Below are positions 1 to 9,735 of a DNA stretch of 64,000 nucleotides, piece after piece. Origin of the DNA: Flavobacterium panacagri (GTDB lineage: Bacteria > Bacteroidota > Bacteroidia > Flavobacteriales > Flavobacteriaceae); contig NZ_CP119766.1 in assembly GCF_030378165.1 (NCBI RefSeq), positions 3,410,001-3,474,000 of the forward strand, written 5' to 3'. Position numbers and translations under genes: made by a program. The notes below the pieces were generated by a model that ran no database searches, had not been told where the DNA came from, and was given only the letters and a program-made list of their open reading frames with translations. Within the stretch, counting starts at the first letter, position 1; the number at the start of each line of letters is the position of its first letter.

Positions 1-1
1 A

Positions 2-205
2 GTAACACCTTTGCAAAAAGTAAAAGACTGGGATGTAATGAATACTGATCCGGGAATTATTCAGGTCATAACACCAGCAGAATCTTGGAAAAGAAAACTT
101 TTTAACGGTTATGCACAAATCATTATCCAAAAAGAAGATAATGCCAAAGAAGTTATTTTATCCGCTTCCGCGAAAGGATTAAGAACCGGAAGCTTGAAGA
201 ATTAA
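2..205 (+). CDS. C-terminal fragment of a probable glycoside hydrolase family 2 protein
   Basis: The frame is open from the left edge and stops at 203-205, so only the last 67 or so residues of a longer protein are present. The fragment (IIQVITPAESWKRKLFNGYAQ, then ..ILSASAKGLRTGSLKN) resembles the beta-sandwich tail domain at the end of bacterial GH2 beta-galactosidases, where a segment with GYAQ and a strand like ..LSA.A.GL close the protein. The catalytic part would lie outside the window, so substrate and export cannot be judged. The family call is an inference from a short segment; any large secreted protein with a terminal Ig-like domain is an alternative. Confidence 0.5.
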   Translation, partial: VTPLQKVKDWDVMNTDPGIIQVITPAESWKRKLFNGYAQIIIQKEDNAKEVILSASAKGLRTGSLKN

Positions 206-208
206 TTT

Positions 209-390
209 TTAACCGCAAGGAGCGCTAAGATTTACGCAAGGTTCGCAAGTTTTTTTTATAGAAGAAAATGATCTCGCAAAGTCGCTAAGACGCAAAGAAA
301 TTGGAAAACTCTGCGTCTTAGCGACTTTGCGAGATTCTATTGTTCTTTTTTTGCGTGCTTTGCGTAAATCTTAGCGCTCCTTGCGGTTAA
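209..390. repeat. Nested inverted repeat (31-bp and 24-bp perfect arms)
   Basis: The outer arms 209-239 and 360-390 are perfect reverse complements (31 bp, outer end TTAACCGCAAGGAGCG). Inside them a second perfect pair lies at 271-294 and 312-335 (24 bp, ATCTCGCAAAGTCGCTAAG...). The arms are made of repeated words such as CGCAAAG, CGCTAAG and CGCAAGG. The element fills nearly the whole gap between the glycoside hydrolase tail and the AraC gene. It could fold into a long cruciform or RNA hairpin, so it may act as a terminator for the upstream gene, but there is no clean U-tract. Confidence 0.85.
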
Positions 391-459
391 ACCTGAAACT
401 TAAAACCTGAAACAAAAATAAACCAAAATAATATTGTTTGATTTTCATAACTTTGCAAA

Positions 460-1329
460 ATGAATAATCAGACAGAAACTCAGAATTGCGATTTTACTTC
501 AGATTTAAAAATGAAGGGATTTAAAGTGTATCCTATAAATGGGGATTTTAGTAAAGTTCCAGTTTACAGTCGAAGAGACTTTTATAAAATCTGTATCAAC
601 ACTAGTAAAAGCCTTATACAATACGCTGACCGTGGTATCGAGACCGACGGAAGCATTTTGTTTTTTGGTAATCCGATTATTCCTTATTCTTGGGAAACGC
701 TTTCAGAGAATTATGAAGGTTATGCCTGTGTCTTTACAGAAGAATTTCTGAAAGCAAAAGACCGTTCTGAAACTTTGCAGGAATCACCTTTATTTAAAAT
801 AGGAGGTACGCCAATTTTTTCTTTAAATGCTGAACAAAAGGTTTTTATAGATTCATTATTCCAGAAAATGATTCAGGAATATGAAACCGATTATGTTTTT
901 AAAGACGATTTGATGCGCAGTTATGTCAACTTGATTATTCATGAATCAATGAAGATGCAGCCTTCGGAGAATTTCTTCAAACATAAAAATGCCTCTTCTA
1001 GGATTACATCTCTATTCCTAGAATTGTTAGAAAGACAATTTCCGATAGAAACCAAAAATGAGCCATTAACATTAAAGACACCGCAGGATTATGCGCAAAG
1101 TCTAGCGGTTCATGTCAATCATTTGAACCGTTCTGTAAAAGAAATTACCGGAAGACCAACAACGGCTCACATTACAGACCGAATTATTAACGAAGCCAAA
1201 GCATTATTACAGCATACCGATTGGAGTATTTCTGACATTGGTTATTCTCTAGGATTTGAATATCCGAGTTATTTTAATAATTATTTTAAAAGGCTTACAG
1301 GAACGGTTCCAAAATCACTTCGTATGTAA
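460..1329 (+). CDS. AraC family transcriptional regulator
   Basis: A 289-aa DNA-binding regulator. The C-terminal third (about 190-289) is a two-helix-turn-helix AraC domain: the first HTH runs through SLAVHVNHLNRSVKEITG and the second through SDIGYSLGFEYPSYFNNYFKR, the usual SI.DIA..LGF....YF...FK signature. The N-terminal 170 residues would hold the sensor domain but show no motif I can name. It is followed, after a 400-bp gap, by a cupin, an alcohol dehydrogenase and an aldo/keto reductase, which are plausible targets (inference from position). A TAACTTTG sequence like the Bacteroidota -7 element sits at 448-455, only a few bases before the ATG, which would give a nearly leaderless transcript. 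Confidence 0.88.
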   Translation: MNNQTETQNCDFTSDLKMKGFKVYPINGDFSKVPVYSRRDFYKICINTSKSLIQYADRGIETDGSILFFGNPIIPYSWETLSENYEGYACVFTEEFLKAKDRSETLQESPLFKIGGTPIFSLNAEQKVFIDSLFQKMIQEYETDYVFKDDLMRSYVNLIIHESMKMQPSENFFKHKNASSRITSLFLELLERQFPIETKNEPLTLKTPQDYAQSLAVHVNHLNRSVKEITGRPTTAHITDRIINEAKALLQHTDWSISDIGYSLGFEYPSYFNNYFKRLTGTVPKSLRM

Positions 1330-1729
1330 ATTGTTTCAATTTCATAATTTTTTGTTTGAATATTGTTATTTTTCAGAAGCATTGTTAGCCTAATTTTGCC
1401 TCTGAAATTACAGTATTAATCATTTATCAGCTTTTAACGGACTAAATAACTACTTCATAAAGCGTCTTCTAGCTTTCTCCAATTTAGTTTCCCGATTCTG
1501 ATAATTCCTAAAACCGAAAAAAATTATGAAAAACTCTGAAATGAATTAACAACTCTATTTTCTAAAGCGAGATTCAGCTTTTAGAATATTTTACACCAGC
1601 TGGAAGGGAAATTAACCAAACAGTGAATTTATACATTATACAAAAAAGAATAACGGGTTATTCTTAACGTTTTGGTAATGAATAATATATAGTTTAAAAT
1701 AAAATCAAACTCAAAAAATAAGTAAATTT
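1330..1729. other. 400-bp intergenic stretch with one small hairpin
   Basis: No coding region is supported here. The only structure seen is a short perfect inverted repeat at 1646-1665 (AAGAATAAC, GG, GTTATTCTT), about 65 bp before the cupin start. With a two-base loop it is more likely a protein-binding palindrome than a stable terminator. It could be an operator for the cupin gene. The rest is AT-rich sequence without visible repeats. Confidence 0.4.
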
Positions 1730-2137
1730 ATGTCAACAAATTATTCAGCCGTTATCGAAGAAGGAAAAGTCCCGAACACCTATATGACGGGTGACGTTTC
1801 CTATAAAAAACAAACCAGTGATATTCACCCAGAAAACACTGTTGTAAAGGAAGTGACTTTCGAGCCTTGTGCAAGAAGTAATTGGCATAGTAATGCAGGC
1901 TTGCATATGCTGATTACGAAAGAAGGAAGTGGTTATTACCAAGAGAGAGGAAGTGCAGTGAGAATGCTTAAAAAAGATGAAGTTGTAACTATTTTACCAG
2001 GTGTAGAGCACTGGTACGGTGCCACTCCGTTTGATAAATTCTCTTATGTAGCTATTATTACAGAAGTGGATAAAGGACACGGTGTCTGGATGGAAGCTGT
2101 AACTGATGGAGAGTATTTTCTCTTAAGTAGTTTCTAG
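1730..2137 (+). CDS. Cupin domain protein
   Basis: A 135-aa single-domain cupin. The first cupin motif is seen as NWHSNAGLHMLITKEGSGYYQ (about residues 45-65) and the second as the segment LPGVEHWYGATP (about 91-102), with histidines placed to bind a metal. The remainder (..GVWMEAVTDGEYFLL) matches the end of small cupins often encoded beside oxidoreductases and AraC genes. The enzymatic role is unknown; such proteins may be quercetinase-like dioxygenases or simple binding proteins. No signal peptide is present. A repeat cluster starts directly after the stop, and the final residues LSSF may come from read-through into non-homologous DNA, since relatives tend to end soon after the VTD.EY segment. 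Confidence 0.8.
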   Translation: MSTNYSAVIEEGKVPNTYMTGDVSYKKQTSDIHPENTVVKEVTFEPCARSNWHSNAGLHMLITKEGSGYYQERGSAVRMLKKDEVVTILPGVEHWYGATPFDKFSYVAIITEVDKGHGVWMEAVTDGEYFLLSSF

Positions 2138-2149
2138 TAAAGTTGCTAT

Positions 2150-2287
2150 CCCTATAGCTATCGGGACTAAGATACTGAGATTCTAAGTTTTTTTGCTTGA
2201 TGCATAAATCTCGCAAAGTCGCGAAGTCGCAGAGTTTTATTTTCTTGCGTGCTTTGCGTAAACTTTTGCTCCCGATAGCTATCGGGA
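2150..2287. repeat. Composite palindromic repeat with two copies of the 17-18 bp palindrome
   Basis: Two copies of the recurring palindrome occur: a variant CCCTATAGCTATCGGGA at 2150-2166 and a perfect CCCGATAGCTATCGGGA at 2271-2287. Between them are octamer-type words (ACTAAGATACTGAGATTCTAAG) and the CGCAAAG/CGCGAAG words seen at 209-390. The second copy continues into ATTGCGGTTAA, the usual outer end of this element. Open frames across it on the minus strand are translations of the repeat and were not called as genes. Confidence 0.8.
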
Positions 2288-2298
2288 TTGCGGTTAAA

Positions 2299-2341
2299 CC
2301 TGAAACCTGAAACCTGAAACCTGAAACTTGAAACTTGAAAC
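2299..2341. repeat. Heptamer tandem repeat (CCTGAAA)n before the alcohol dehydrogenase
   Basis: Six tandem 7-bp units run here, four CCTGAAA followed by two CTTGAAA, ending 26 bp before the ATG at 2368. Related tracts occur at about 392-415, 49889-49912 and 56541-56616. Three of the four lie just upstream of a start codon (460, 2368, 49917). The tract would be in the 5' leader of the mRNA if transcription starts upstream of it. Confidence 0.85.
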
Positions 2342-2367
2342 AAAAAACTAAACAAATTATAAAAAAA

Positions 2368-3420
2368 ATGGAAACAAAAAGCATTAAAGCCTTTGGTACA
2401 GAAGCAGCCGAAGCACCATTACAAACCTTAGATATTAAAAGAAGAGCAGTACAGGCACATGATGTTGAAATCGAAATTTTATACTGCGGAATCTGTCACT
2501 CAGACTTACATACAGCTAGAAACGAATGGCATGGAACAATTTATCCAATCGTTCCCGGACACGAAATTGTGGGTCGTATTACAAAAGTAGGAGAACATGT
2601 AAAAGGTTTCAAAGTTGGCGATCTGGCAGGAGTAGGTTGTATGGTAGATTCTTGCAGAGAATGCGAACATTGTAAAAATGATCAGGAACAGTTCTGCGAT
2701 GAAGGAAATATTCAGACATTCAATTCTCCGGATAAACATTTAGGAGGACAAACTTACGGAGGTTATTCTCAAAGTATTACGGTTGATGAAAGCTTCGTTC
2801 TGCACATTTCAGATAAATTAAATCTTGCTGCTGTAGCGCCATTATTATGTGCCGGAATCACCACTTATTCGCCATTAAAACACTGGAAAGTTGGCCCTGG
2901 TCAAAAAGTAGGAATCGTTGGAATTGGAGGTCTTGGACACATGGGAATCAAAATAGCAAAAGCTATGGGAGCTCATGTAGTGGTTTTTACAACTTCATTA
3001 TCTAAAACTGATGATGCAAAACGTCTTGGAGCAGATGAGGTTGTATTGTCTACAGACGAAACGCAAATGGCACAACATGCCAGAAGTTTAAACTTTATTT
3101 TAGACTGCGTTTCTGCGGAACACAATATCGATTCTTATTTAAATTTACTAAAAGTTGACGGTACGCTTACTTTGGTTGGTGCACCAATGGATCCGCTTCC
3201 TGTAACCTCTTTCAGTTTGATTTTAGGAAGAAGAAGTTTCTCGGGCTCGCTAATTGGAGGAATTAAAGAAACTCAGGAAATGCTTGATTTCTGTGCAGAA
3301 CACAACATTACTTCAGATGTTGAAGTAATTGGTGTTAATGATGTAAACGACGCCTATGAAAGATTATTAAAAGGTGATGTCAAATACCGTTTTGTAATTG
3401 ATATGGAGTCTTTGAAATAG
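2368..3420 (+). CDS. Zinc-dependent NAD(P) alcohol dehydrogenase / aldehyde reductase (YahK-like)
   Basis: A 350-aa medium-chain dehydrogenase of the cinnamyl-alcohol-dehydrogenase type. Catalytic zinc ligands are in GICHSDLH and GHEIVG; the structural zinc is bound by the four cysteines of CMVDSCRECEHCKNDQEQFC. The Rossmann motif is GIGGLGHMGIK. The pattern AVAPLLCAGITTYSPLKHW is diagnostic for YahK-like NADPH aldehyde reductases. It is probably cytoplasmic and reduces aldehydes to alcohols, perhaps for detoxification. An ATG 33 bp upstream (2335) would add a Lys-rich peptide coded by the end of the heptamer repeat; METKSIKAF at 2368 is preferred. It is followed by an aldo/keto reductase, so the two form a carbonyl-reduction group. 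Confidence 0.93.
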   Translation: METKSIKAFGTEAAEAPLQTLDIKRRAVQAHDVEIEILYCGICHSDLHTARNEWHGTIYPIVPGHEIVGRITKVGEHVKGFKVGDLAGVGCMVDSCRECEHCKNDQEQFCDEGNIQTFNSPDKHLGGQTYGGYSQSITVDESFVLHISDKLNLAAVAPLLCAGITTYSPLKHWKVGPGQKVGIVGIGGLGHMGIKIAKAMGAHVVVFTTSLSKTDDAKRLGADEVVLSTDETQMAQHARSLNFILDCVSAEHNIDSYLNLLKVDGTLTLVGAPMDPLPVTSFSLILGRRSFSGSLIGGIKETQEMLDFCAEHNITSDVEVIGVNDVNDAYERLLKGDVKYRFVIDMESLK

Positions 3421-4590
<1,170 letters not shown>

Positions 4591-4684
4591 GATTCTGAGA
4601 TGCTGAGTTACTAAGGTTCTAGGCTTCGAGATACTAAGTTTCTGAGTAAAACTTAGTATCTTAGCATCTTAGTAACGCAGCATC
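4591..4684. repeat. Inverted repeat built from NNNCTAAG/NNNCTGAG octamers
   Basis: The left half reads GATTCTGAG ATGCTGAG TTACTAAG GTTCTAGG, an 8-bp period. The right half is CTTAGTAT CTTAGCAT CTTAGTAA. Arms 4599-4615 (GATGCTGAGTTACTAAG) and 4668-4684 pair with one mismatch. The inner arms 4630-4641 (GATACTAAGTTT) and 4649-4660 are perfect. It separates the aldo/keto reductase from the next AraC gene and begins right at the stop codon. Confidence 0.85.
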
Positions 4685-4711
4685 TTTTTTAAAAATCAAA
4701 AGTAAAGTTTT

Positions 4712-5584
4712 TTGAATAAAGAATCGATTCCTATATTATCTGTTGGAAATATACTTGGAGAAGAAACTTTGGGTATCACTTTATTTCGTCATAGTGTAAA
4801 GGGACGAAATACATTTGAACAACCTCATAAGCATGATTTTTATTTGGTTTTCTTTGTCGAAAAAGGATCTGGAATTCATAATGTAGATTTTACTCAATAT
4901 GAAGTTGCAAATCATCAAGTTTATTTTGTTCGCCCTGGACAAGTTCATAATTGGCTTCTAAATGTCGATACGGTTGGTTTTCAACTCATGCTTTCACCTG
5001 AAATAATTACGGTTTTCTCGAATCTAATGCAATTTTCTTTTTTTGAACAAAGTGTTCCATGTTGTCTTTCGTTAAACCAAAGTAAATTTCAAGAATTTGA
5101 AAATCATCTTCATGAAATAGAAAAAACGGTTTCTGAAAATGATTTGATTACAAAAGAAATTACTTTGCTTCGTTTGCATTTATTACTGAAACTACTTCAG
5201 AAGGAATATTTGCTTGAATTTCCAGAGCATGATTCGTCTTCTAAGCCAGAAAAAATAATTAAAAACTTTAACGCCTTAATCGATCTTTATTTTAACAAAG
5301 AGTCTTCTGTGAATTTTTATGCAGAAAAGTTGAACATAACGCCAAATTATCTCAATATGCTTTCGCAGAGATACTTAAAAACACCAGCAGGAGATGTAAT
5401 AAAATATAGAACGATACTTGAAGCCAAAAGACTTCTAACTAGTACCGACTTATCGATAAAGGAAATTGCTTATCAGCTGGGCTTCAATGACAATACCTAT
5501 TTTAGTAAAGTTTTTAAAAAGTACACTGGAAAAACACCAGGCGATTTTAAAGAAAGTTATAAATTTTACCATCCTTATCCGTAA
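4712..5584 (+). CDS. AraC family regulator with N-terminal cupin
   Basis: A 290-aa regulator. The N-terminal cupin-like sensor includes PHKHDFYLVFFVEKGSG and VRPGQVHNW (about residues 28-75), the usual effector pocket of AraC proteins. The C-terminal DNA-binding domain (about 190-285) has the first HTH in AEKLNITPNYLNMLSQRYL and the second in IKEIAYQLGFNDNTYFSKVFKK. The only start that keeps the N-terminal domain is a TTG at 4712, an accepted alternative start. The next gene on the same strand, an exported amidohydrolase, starts 93 bp downstream and is the most likely target by position. Confidence 0.9.
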   Translation: MNKESIPILSVGNILGEETLGITLFRHSVKGRNTFEQPHKHDFYLVFFVEKGSGIHNVDFTQYEVANHQVYFVRPGQVHNWLLNVDTVGFQLMLSPEIITVFSNLMQFSFFEQSVPCCLSLNQSKFQEFENHLHEIEKTVSENDLITKEITLLRLHLLLKLLQKEYLLEFPEHDSSSKPEKIIKNFNALIDLYFNKESSVNFYAEKLNITPNYLNMLSQRYLKTPAGDVIKYRTILEAKRLLTSTDLSIKEIAYQLGFNDNTYFSKVFKKYTGKTPGDFKESYKFYHPYP

Positions 5585-5677
5585 TATTACCGTTCTATTT
5601 TCGGTTTGTAAACGATTTTTGCAAGACATGATCTTCAATATAAATTTGAAGCAGTATTGAAAATGTAAAATTTAGTT

Positions 5678-7039
5678 ATGGAAGAAAATCTGATAAGCAG
5701 AAAGAAATTTTTAGGATTAGGCGCAGCTGCAACTGGCGCAGCATTGTTTTCTGGAATTGGAGCAAATGCAGCTTCGAAAGTTTTGCCTTTTACGGAAGAT
5801 AACAAAACTTCAGGAGAATACATTTTAAGCAATGTACGATTGGAGGACGGTTTTGAATACAACGAAAAAAATGAAGTTGTGGCAACAAAAACGTCTCTAT
5901 ACAGTCTGCATATTGCCAATGGAAAAATCAAAAATATAACTTCGGGTAAGGCAACTTTAAAGCTAAAAACTATTGATGCAAAAGGACTTTTGATGCTCCC
6001 AGGTTTGAGAGATATGCACATTCATATTGATAAAACGTATTATGGAGGGACTTGGAATGCAGCACCTAGAAAAGGCTATACGGTAAAAGACATGATTACG
6101 CTGGAGCAAAAAATCATTCCACAATTATTAACCGATTCGCAGCGTAAAGCAGAAGAAGCCATTCAATTGATGAAGAGTAAAGGCAGTTATTTTGCGAGAT
6201 GCCAGTGTAATATCGATCCAGTTAGCGGATTGAAAAGTTTGGAACATCTTTTAGCCGCATTAGAAAATAACAAAGATAGTTTTGGATGGGAAATTGTTGC
6301 TTTTCCGCAGCATGGAATTTTATATTCTCAGTCAGAACCTTTATTACGAGAAGCAGCCAAAATGGGAGTTGATTTTATTGGAGGGCTCGATCCAACAAGT
6401 GTTGATGGGAATATGGAAAAGTCACTGGATACGATGTTTCAGATTGCACTGGATAATAAAAAAGGGATTGATATCCATTTGCATGAATCGCCGCCATCTG
6501 GTAAAGCAGCAATTGAATACATTATAAAAAAGACAGAAGAAAATAAGGAACTACAAGGAAAAACTTATATCAGCCACGGTTTTGCATTGGCCCGAATGGA
6601 ACCAAAAGATATGGAGAAAATTGCCGAACAGATGGGGAATTTAGGAATTAGCGTAATTTCAACCATTCCGATGGGAAGAACCATTATGCCTATTCCGACC
6701 CTGAAAAAATATGGTGTAAAGCTTATGACAGGAACAGACAGTATTGTCGATCACTGGCAGCCATTTGGAACCTGCGATATGCTAGAAAAAGCAAAATTAT
6801 GCGCACAGCTTTATGGATGGACAGATGAGTTTGGTTTAAGCCGTGCCTTACATATTGCCACAAAAGATGAAATTTTACCGCTTAATGATGCAGGAACACG
6901 TACCTGGCCAATAGAAGGAAACGATGCCGATTTTATTTTGGTAAAAGCAAGCTGTTCTGCTGAAGCGGTTGCCCGACTTCCAAAAAGAGAAGGCGTATTC
7001 TTTAAAGGAAAAATGATCGGAGGAGAATTAAAGATCTAA
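5678..7039 (+). CDS. Exported amidohydrolase, cytosine-deaminase-like
   Basis: A 453-aa metal-dependent hydrolase. The N-terminus SRKKFLGLGAAATGAALFSG resembles a Tat signal in which the second Arg is replaced by Lys, so folded export to the periplasm is likely but not certain. Metal ligands are visible in LPGLRDMHIHIDK, DIHLHES, YISHGFA and MTGTDSIVDHW, the order of the CodA/cytosine deaminase group. The C-terminus forms the small beta domain (ADFILVKA...VFFKGKMIGG). It may deaminate or hydrolyse a cyclic amidine or amide; the substrate cannot be named. It lies behind an AraC gene, consistent with a catabolic or scavenging role. Confidence 0.85.
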   Translation: MEENLISRKKFLGLGAAATGAALFSGIGANAASKVLPFTEDNKTSGEYILSNVRLEDGFEYNEKNEVVATKTSLYSLHIANGKIKNITSGKATLKLKTIDAKGLLMLPGLRDMHIHIDKTYYGGTWNAAPRKGYTVKDMITLEQKIIPQLLTDSQRKAEEAIQLMKSKGSYFARCQCNIDPVSGLKSLEHLLAALENNKDSFGWEIVAFPQHGILYSQSEPLLREAAKMGVDFIGGLDPTSVDGNMEKSLDTMFQIALDNKKGIDIHLHESPPSGKAAIEYIIKKTEENKELQGKTYISHGFALARMEPKDMEKIAEQMGNLGISVISTIPMGRTIMPIPTLKKYGVKLMTGTDSIVDHWQPFGTCDMLEKAKLCAQLYGWTDEFGLSRALHIATKDEILPLNDAGTRTWPIEGNDADFILVKASCSAEAVARLPKREGVFFKGKMIGGELKI

Positions 7040-7103
7040 ATTTCTGAAAATCTTAGCTGCTAAGTCTCTAAGAAAAACTTAGCACCTTTGCATCTAAAAA
7101 ACA

Positions 7104-7137
7104 AACCCCTTAAGCAATTCAACTCTTAAGGGGTTTT
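7104..7137. terminator. Rho-independent terminator between convergent genes
   Basis: The perfect 11-bp arms AACCCCTTAAG (7104-7114) and CTTAAGGGGTT (7124-7134) are followed by TTTT. It ends the amidohydrolase transcript. The region just upstream (7043-7095) holds short CTTAG/CTAAG octamer words. Confidence 0.85.
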
Positions 7138-7231
7138 TTAACAAAGATCTGAGGGGTTTAGAACTAAATTGTGAAAAAAATCTACTCAGAATCTTTGCTG
7201 TTCAAATAAATAATAACCAATTAAATTTATT

Positions 7232-7819
7232 TTACTTTTTGTCTAGGTTTTGCTTTAGCAATTTAGCATGTTCTAAATGTGCTGTTAAACCCGCAATACT
7301 GTTAGATGCCCACGTTTTAACATCTTCGTCTACCGCATTTTTTGAGGCATCTTGAAGTTTATTAATTGCTTTTTCGTGACCATCGATCATCATATCTGCA
7401 AATTTTTTATCAAAATCTACACCTGATTTTTCGTTTAGCTTTTTATATTCTTCCTGACCTTCTTCTGTTAGAGAAGTTGGTAAAGTAAAGTTTTTTGCTT
7501 TTGCTAAAGCGCTTACCTCTGAAGCTGATTTAGTATGCTCATCAACAAGCATTTTACCAAATTTTTTCACTTCTGGATTGGTACTTTTACTTTGTGCCAG
7601 TTTTCCTATTTCGATTTCAGCTAAATTAATTTCTGCCTGATCTACTAAAAATTCAGAATCATCTTCTTTGCTGTCAATTGAATCAAATTTAGCCTCGTTT
7701 GCATCTTCTGCCACTTCTTTTGGATCTTCTTGTTTGGTTTCGTTTTTACAAGATTGAAGAAATAAAATAATTAATCCTGCTCCTAAAATTGCTTTTCCGG
7801 CTAATAATAACTTTTTCAT
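7232..7819 (-). CDS. DUF4142 lipoprotein
   Basis: A 195-aa lipoprotein: the signal peptide ends in ILFLQSCKN, a lipobox with Cys at about residue 24. A charged linker (about 27-55) leads to a four-helix DUF4142 domain starting at FLVDQAEINLAEIEIGKLA and including MLVDEHTKSASEVSALAK and MIDGHEKAINKLQDAS. These ferritin-like bundle domains carry conserved Asp/Glu-His pairs (DEH, DGHE) and are common in Bacteroidota and proteobacterial stress loci, with no proven biochemical role. Its position at the head of a group of stress-type genes fits. It is convergent with the amidohydrolase. Confidence 0.9.
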   Translation of the reverse strand: MKKLLLAGKAILGAGLIILFLQSCKNETKQEDPKEVAEDANEAKFDSIDSKEDDSEFLVDQAEINLAEIEIGKLAQSKSTNPEVKKFGKMLVDEHTKSASEVSALAKAKNFTLPTSLTEEGQEEYKKLNEKSGVDFDKKFADMMIDGHEKAINKLQDASKNAVDEDVKTWASNSIAGLTAHLEHAKLLKQNLDKK

Positions 7820-8026
7820 GATTGTATGGTTTAAATGTTATGGTGTAAAATTATTCTATAAATTTGAGGAATGTCTTACAAGATTTTTTGAGATCGTTAT
7901 ATGATTTGAATTAAAAATAGCTAGCATACGGTTTCACGTAAAGAAAATACATTATAAATAATAATCTTTGCTTGTAACCAAAATAGAGTAAAACTAAAAG
8001 TAACTAAACCAATACAAATCAGCATT

Positions 8027-8827
8027 ATGGGAAATGAAAAAGAGAGTCAAGGCAAACAAATTTTATTAGGAATTTTTATTACTGGATTAGGAGTGTATTC
8101 CTATAGATTGTTTGGTAAATTAATGACCAATGATAATAGCGCTATGTCAGTGGCTTGTGAGCTGTTTGGGAAATATTTATTGTCTGCTTTTCTATTTGTA
8201 ATTGGAATTAAAACGCTTTATGCGGGTATCAAAGGCACTATAAATCAAGAAGAAGAGGATGAGCAATTTGAGCAAATAGAGCCAACAACAAATCAAGAGT
8301 TGTTAAATTACAAACCAGAAAACAATGAACCTCAAAATATTAAAGTAGATATTAGAAACGAAGAGTTTGGGGTAAAAAAGACGCTTAATTACAGAGAAGA
8401 TTTTATAGGCAATAAAATTAGAATGGAAAGTAATACTTATACAGAATATACTAATTATGTTTCGGATGTAAAAAATAAACAATTGTATTTCGAAACTTTA
8501 ATTTATCTCATGAGATTCATAGAAAAACAGGACAAAAGTGTAGCTATTTCAACTAATAAGTTTTATCAATTAGCATTAGAAAATGTAGATGAAATTGAAA
8601 ATTTAGATATAATTGAATTAGAAAAAAGAATACTTGAAAATGCACAAAAATGCGAAATAGAATTTAATGATGTTGAAATAGGTTCTTTGCTTAGAAATAG
8701 CATAAATATTCTGAAAGGGAAATTTGTTATTAGTCCTGCTGTAACAAATTTATATTTTAAATTATTTGACGTAATGAAAATTCAGGCATTGAATAAAGAG
8801 GTTTACTTTTATAGTTTATTAGGTTAA
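8027..8827 (+). CDS. Membrane protein of unknown function
   Basis: A 266-aa protein I do not recognise. Two membrane segments lie near the N-terminus (LLGIFITGLGVYSYRLF at about 12-28 and YLLSAFLFVIGIKTLYAG at about 50-67). After them come a Glu/Gln-rich stretch (QEEEDEQFEQIEP) and a soluble part of some 170 residues rich in Lys, Glu and Asn, with no motif I can name. It starts a run of four same-strand genes (8027-10594) with small gaps, probably one transcription unit. No enzyme residues stand out. Confidence 0.75.
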   Translation: MGNEKESQGKQILLGIFITGLGVYSYRLFGKLMTNDNSAMSVACELFGKYLLSAFLFVIGIKTLYAGIKGTINQEEEDEQFEQIEPTTNQELLNYKPENNEPQNIKVDIRNEEFGVKKTLNYREDFIGNKIRMESNTYTEYTNYVSDVKNKQLYFETLIYLMRFIEKQDKSVAISTNKFYQLALENVDEIENLDIIELEKRILENAQKCEIEFNDVEIGSLLRNSINILKGKFVISPAVTNLYFKLFDVMKIQALNKEVYFYSLLG

Positions 8828-8859
8828 AATACTATTATTGTGGTTATATATAAAGCTTC

Positions 8860-9732
8860 ATGAAACAAAAAATTACTTTACTATTTCTTCTAACAACAAC
8901 TTTGCTTTCAGCTCAAATATCCTATTCTGGATTTATTGATAAATATCCAATAGAGTTTGTCACCTATGTTTATTCAGATGGAGTAGGCTCTGGAATTTAC
9001 GCCTACACTAATTTTGATACTCCAATTGCTTTAGATGCTAAACTAAAGGGCAAAACTTTGGTTTTTACAGAAAAAGACAAAAACGATAAAGCTACTGCTA
9101 GTCTGACATTTCAAAATTATAATGCAAAAAGTAGTCAGTTAAATGGAATTTGGAAAGATTTAAATTCAGGTAAAGAACTTACAATAAGACTGATTAAGGA
9201 TTTTGATGTCGAGCTGGCATATGATATGGAAGAGAAAGAAAGGGAAATTCTGCAGCGGGTTTCTTTTAAGGATAAGTATTTTAAATTAGTACTTTCTAAA
9301 CAAAAAGAGGATTACGAACCGAAAGTGAAAGGAGTGAAGATTTATGAAAAGAAAACAGATAAGCTAATTCAGAAATTCGATGTAGAATGCCAGCTTTTAG
9401 GAATAGGAAACATTAGTATTGATGATTACAATTTTGATGGAATTGAAGATTTTTCTGTTTATGAAGGAGGCTCCGCTGGCCCAAATACTTCGAGTTTGTA
9501 TTTTTTGTACAATCCCAAAACAGGAAAATATTTTGAAAGTAGTTTCAGCGGTTCTTCATTAGAGTTTGATAGTAAAAATAAAAAAATCTACGAACATAAC
9601 CAATGTTGTGCAGGAACTAGTGTTACTGAAGCTGAGTATAAAGTAGTCAACAATAAAATGGTGCTTCTAAAAAGAAATTGTTTCAAGTTAGATACAAAAC
9701 TGGGTAAATTAAAAAAAGTTAAATGTGATTAA
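8860..9732 (+). CDS. Secreted protein of unknown function (XAC2610-like C-terminus)
   Basis: A 290-aa exported protein: signal peptide KITLLFLLTTTLLSAQ, cleaved after residue 19 or so. The N-terminal half alternates beta strands. The C-terminal half has the segment DYNFDGIEDFSVYEGGSAG followed by SSLYFLYNPKTGKYF and NQCCAGTS, as in XAC2610-type proteins, which contain a Ca-loop-like D.N.DG..D. The biochemical role of that family is not established. It lies 32 bp after the preceding membrane protein and 3 bp before the next gene, so the three are very probably co-transcribed. Confidence 0.75.
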   Translation: MKQKITLLFLLTTTLLSAQISYSGFIDKYPIEFVTYVYSDGVGSGIYAYTNFDTPIALDAKLKGKTLVFTEKDKNDKATASLTFQNYNAKSSQLNGIWKDLNSGKELTIRLIKDFDVELAYDMEEKEREILQRVSFKDKYFKLVLSKQKEDYEPKVKGVKIYEKKTDKLIQKFDVECQLLGIGNISIDDYNFDGIEDFSVYEGGSAGPNTSSLYFLYNPKTGKYFESSFSGSSLEFDSKNKKIYEHNQCCAGTSVTEAEYKVVNNKMVLLKRNCFKLDTKLGKLKKVKCD

Positions 9733-9735
9733 TTT

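Noticed and set aside
2299..2341. Heptamer tract as a possible CRISPR array
   Set aside because: Units are 7 bp in tandem without spacers; no cas genes are present anywhere in the window.
2058..2384. Minus-strand frames that read FQVSGFRFQVSGF and CLRDFARF
   Set aside because: They are translations of the heptamer and palindromic repeats; the repeats explain the open frame and no start or family is supported.
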